Assembly (NCBI GenBank): GCA_000727475.1
Contig: KL647316.1
Location: 125,623-189,622, forward strand
DNA from: Sarcocystis neurona
Lineage: Eukaryota > Apicomplexa > Conoidasida > Eucoccidiorida > Sarcocystidae
Length of the DNA stretch: 64,000 bases
Direction: 5' to 3'
The translations under genes and the position numbers were made by a program. Positions 62,410 through 64,000 of this stretch are shown piece after piece. How positions within the stretch are numbered: position 1 is the first letter of the stretch; the number at the start of each line of letters is the position of its first letter. Under the pieces are notes generated by a model. The model did not search any database. It saw only the letters and a list, made by a program, of their open reading frames with translations, and was not told the origin of the DNA.

Positions 62410-64000
62410 CAGGACGAGAACCTCTATGAAGCTCTCTGCACACATCATCTATACTTGTGCGTGAGTACATCAGTGAAAGAAAGATGAATAAATAGCTTCA
62501 CAATAAGCATGTACACATGACTATGCACCTACGTATTCATACGCGTACCTGTGTGCGCACGTGCGACGTGTTCGGACGACGTTACACCTGGTTTAAACGG
62601 TTTTTCAGTTCGTGCATTTCCAGGGGGGCTACCGCCGGTTCATAAGAACGGCGCGGAGGGTACAGGAGTCGATACTGCAGACCTGTAATACCTACCTGTA
62701 CCTAGGTCCATATCTATACATATATATATACATATGCATGGGAATTTATATTTTCCCCGTCTATACGGTACGTGCGTGTACCTATGTGTGAAGATACCTG
62801 TATACATACATTTATATTTACATGCATGTGTTGTTTTTGAACATTTGCACGTAAGTAACAGGAGCATACACGCATATATCTGCATTCCTTCGGAACGATT
62901 GCGTCTACTTTGTATGATCTCACGCGTACGTGTATATATACATATATATATATATATGCATATGTATGCATACATACACACGTGTGTTGTTTGCGAACAT
63001 TTGTACCTACGCATGTAGTCGAAATCACTACTTACGGTGTAGCGTGTACTCTAGCTGTAACGTCTTTGAATACACGGGATTGCACGTGGACAGTCTACAT
63101 CTTTCAAAATAGCCGATGATGGTGGCTCCGATGCGATGGTTTCCAGGTTGAGATACGACTCTGTTGTTGAGAAACACATTTTCAGCTCCTGATCGTGAGA
63201 AGACCAATTCTTTGATAAACGTATTTTGTTAAGTGTAGAGTGGTGGTGAATTCTGTGTAGTGCTGAATGTTTGTGAATACTTGTATGTGAAGGATTCCAC
63301 ACGGAACGTTTCTTGGTTCACTTGCACGTGCTTCGCACATGGGAATTCGGTCGCATGAAATTTGCTATAATCTCTGCGTTCATACAAAAAAAGTACTGAA
63401 CTCGTCTTGGGCTTACGTAGGGTAGGCGGTTTTTCTGTGTTCGCTCTACTGAAAGTTTCAATCACTTGCGGGGGTCACGTGCGTAGTAGTATTGTTGCAT
63501 TTACTTTCCGAAATATTCCCTGCCAAAGGGGTGTTTTCAAGTCATCCTCACACTTCCGGTGGAGTACAGGGCCTCCTAAGCTTAACCCAATTCAATCTCC
63601 ATGTCCCGACGAGGGATCACCCATCCATCGTATTTTACGTTTGTTTGAGGGCTCAAGTGTCTCTCGTCTGTATGGGGAGTAGCAGCACTGCTGCTTATCG
63701 AGTGTTGCGTGTGCGTACGCGTCCTTTCGCTATGGCCAGACACTGGGCCTGTCATGGTAAACGAGACCTTATAATATGATGATAGAACACCTAGCAACAA
63801 TGATTATATCTCTGAGTATACTGGTATTAAACAGAACGCAGTAGGACGGTTAGACTTTGTTATGAATGTCAATCTGCATCTTTCGTCCTATGACCGCATT
63901 TGTGGCTGACTGCGTGAGAGGCGAACCAGCGTGAGTGGAATTTTCAGCAATGTCAACTTGCATCTGTTGCAGAAATTCGTGCATAATTAATCGCGTTATA
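62410..64000. other. no supported gene; microsatellites and unassigned ORFs
   Basis: TA-rich repeats lie at about 62715-62735 and 62930-62960. On the minus strand, frames at 63465-63229 and at about 63165-63051 (SYLNLETIASEPPSSAIL, then a TAG stop) look partly coding. They could be exons of a gene extending past the window edge, but no family is recognised. Confidence 0.35.

Overview
This window is eukaryotic nuclear DNA, most likely from a coccidian apicomplexan (Sarcocystidae-like, for example Sarcocystis or Cystoisospora). That placement is inferred from gene content and style: ATP-citrate lyase and a fused PabA-PabB aminodeoxychorismate synthase, both carrying long Ser/Ala/Gln/Glu-rich inserts in conserved domains, CAG-rich coding sequence, AAAATG-type start contexts, GT-AG introns of about 0.3 to 3 kb, and wide intergenic stretches full of (TA)n, (GT)n and TACGTGTA-like microsatellites. 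No bacterial operons, IS elements, CRISPR array or confident tRNA/rRNA gene was found. The species is not proven.

Layout: (1) 771-6559 (+) ATP-citrate lyase, two exons. (2) 7378-8720 (+) a tentative two-exon gene for a 72-residue protein. (3) 12923-9643 (-) a Josephin-domain (ataxin-3/Josephin-like) cysteine protease with large inserts. (4) About 7.5 kb without a gene I can support, holding two tandem duplications. (5) 20396-21111 (+) a putative secreted or membrane coiled-coil protein broken by an apparent one-base slip in an A10 run. (6) 22118-24603 (+) a tentative three-exon gene for an 80-residue basic protein. (7) 25078-24686 (-) a hypothetical ORF, divergent from (8) 25437-30721 (+), a six-exon Nop6-like RRM protein. 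(9) 35635-37555 (+) a two-TM protein resembling the SPEC3/Stum family. (10) 37556-41491 mostly repeats, including a perfect 151-bp tandem duplication. (11) 41492-59024 (+) aminodeoxychorismate synthase, eight exons over 17.5 kb, 1651 residues. (12) 59025-64000: a 90-bp minisatellite and candidate exons of small genes.

Functionally this is a mixed housekeeping neighbourhood: cytosolic acetyl-CoA supply (ACL), the pABA branch of folate synthesis (ADCS), ubiquitin editing (Josephin), ribosome assembly (Nop6-like) and membrane or secreted proteins. The genes are separate transcription units, not an operon. Exon joins for ACL, the RRM gene and ADCS keep frame at every junction and restore continuous family similarity, so they are the firmest parts. 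Small genes are supported only by splice-site strength and phase agreement.
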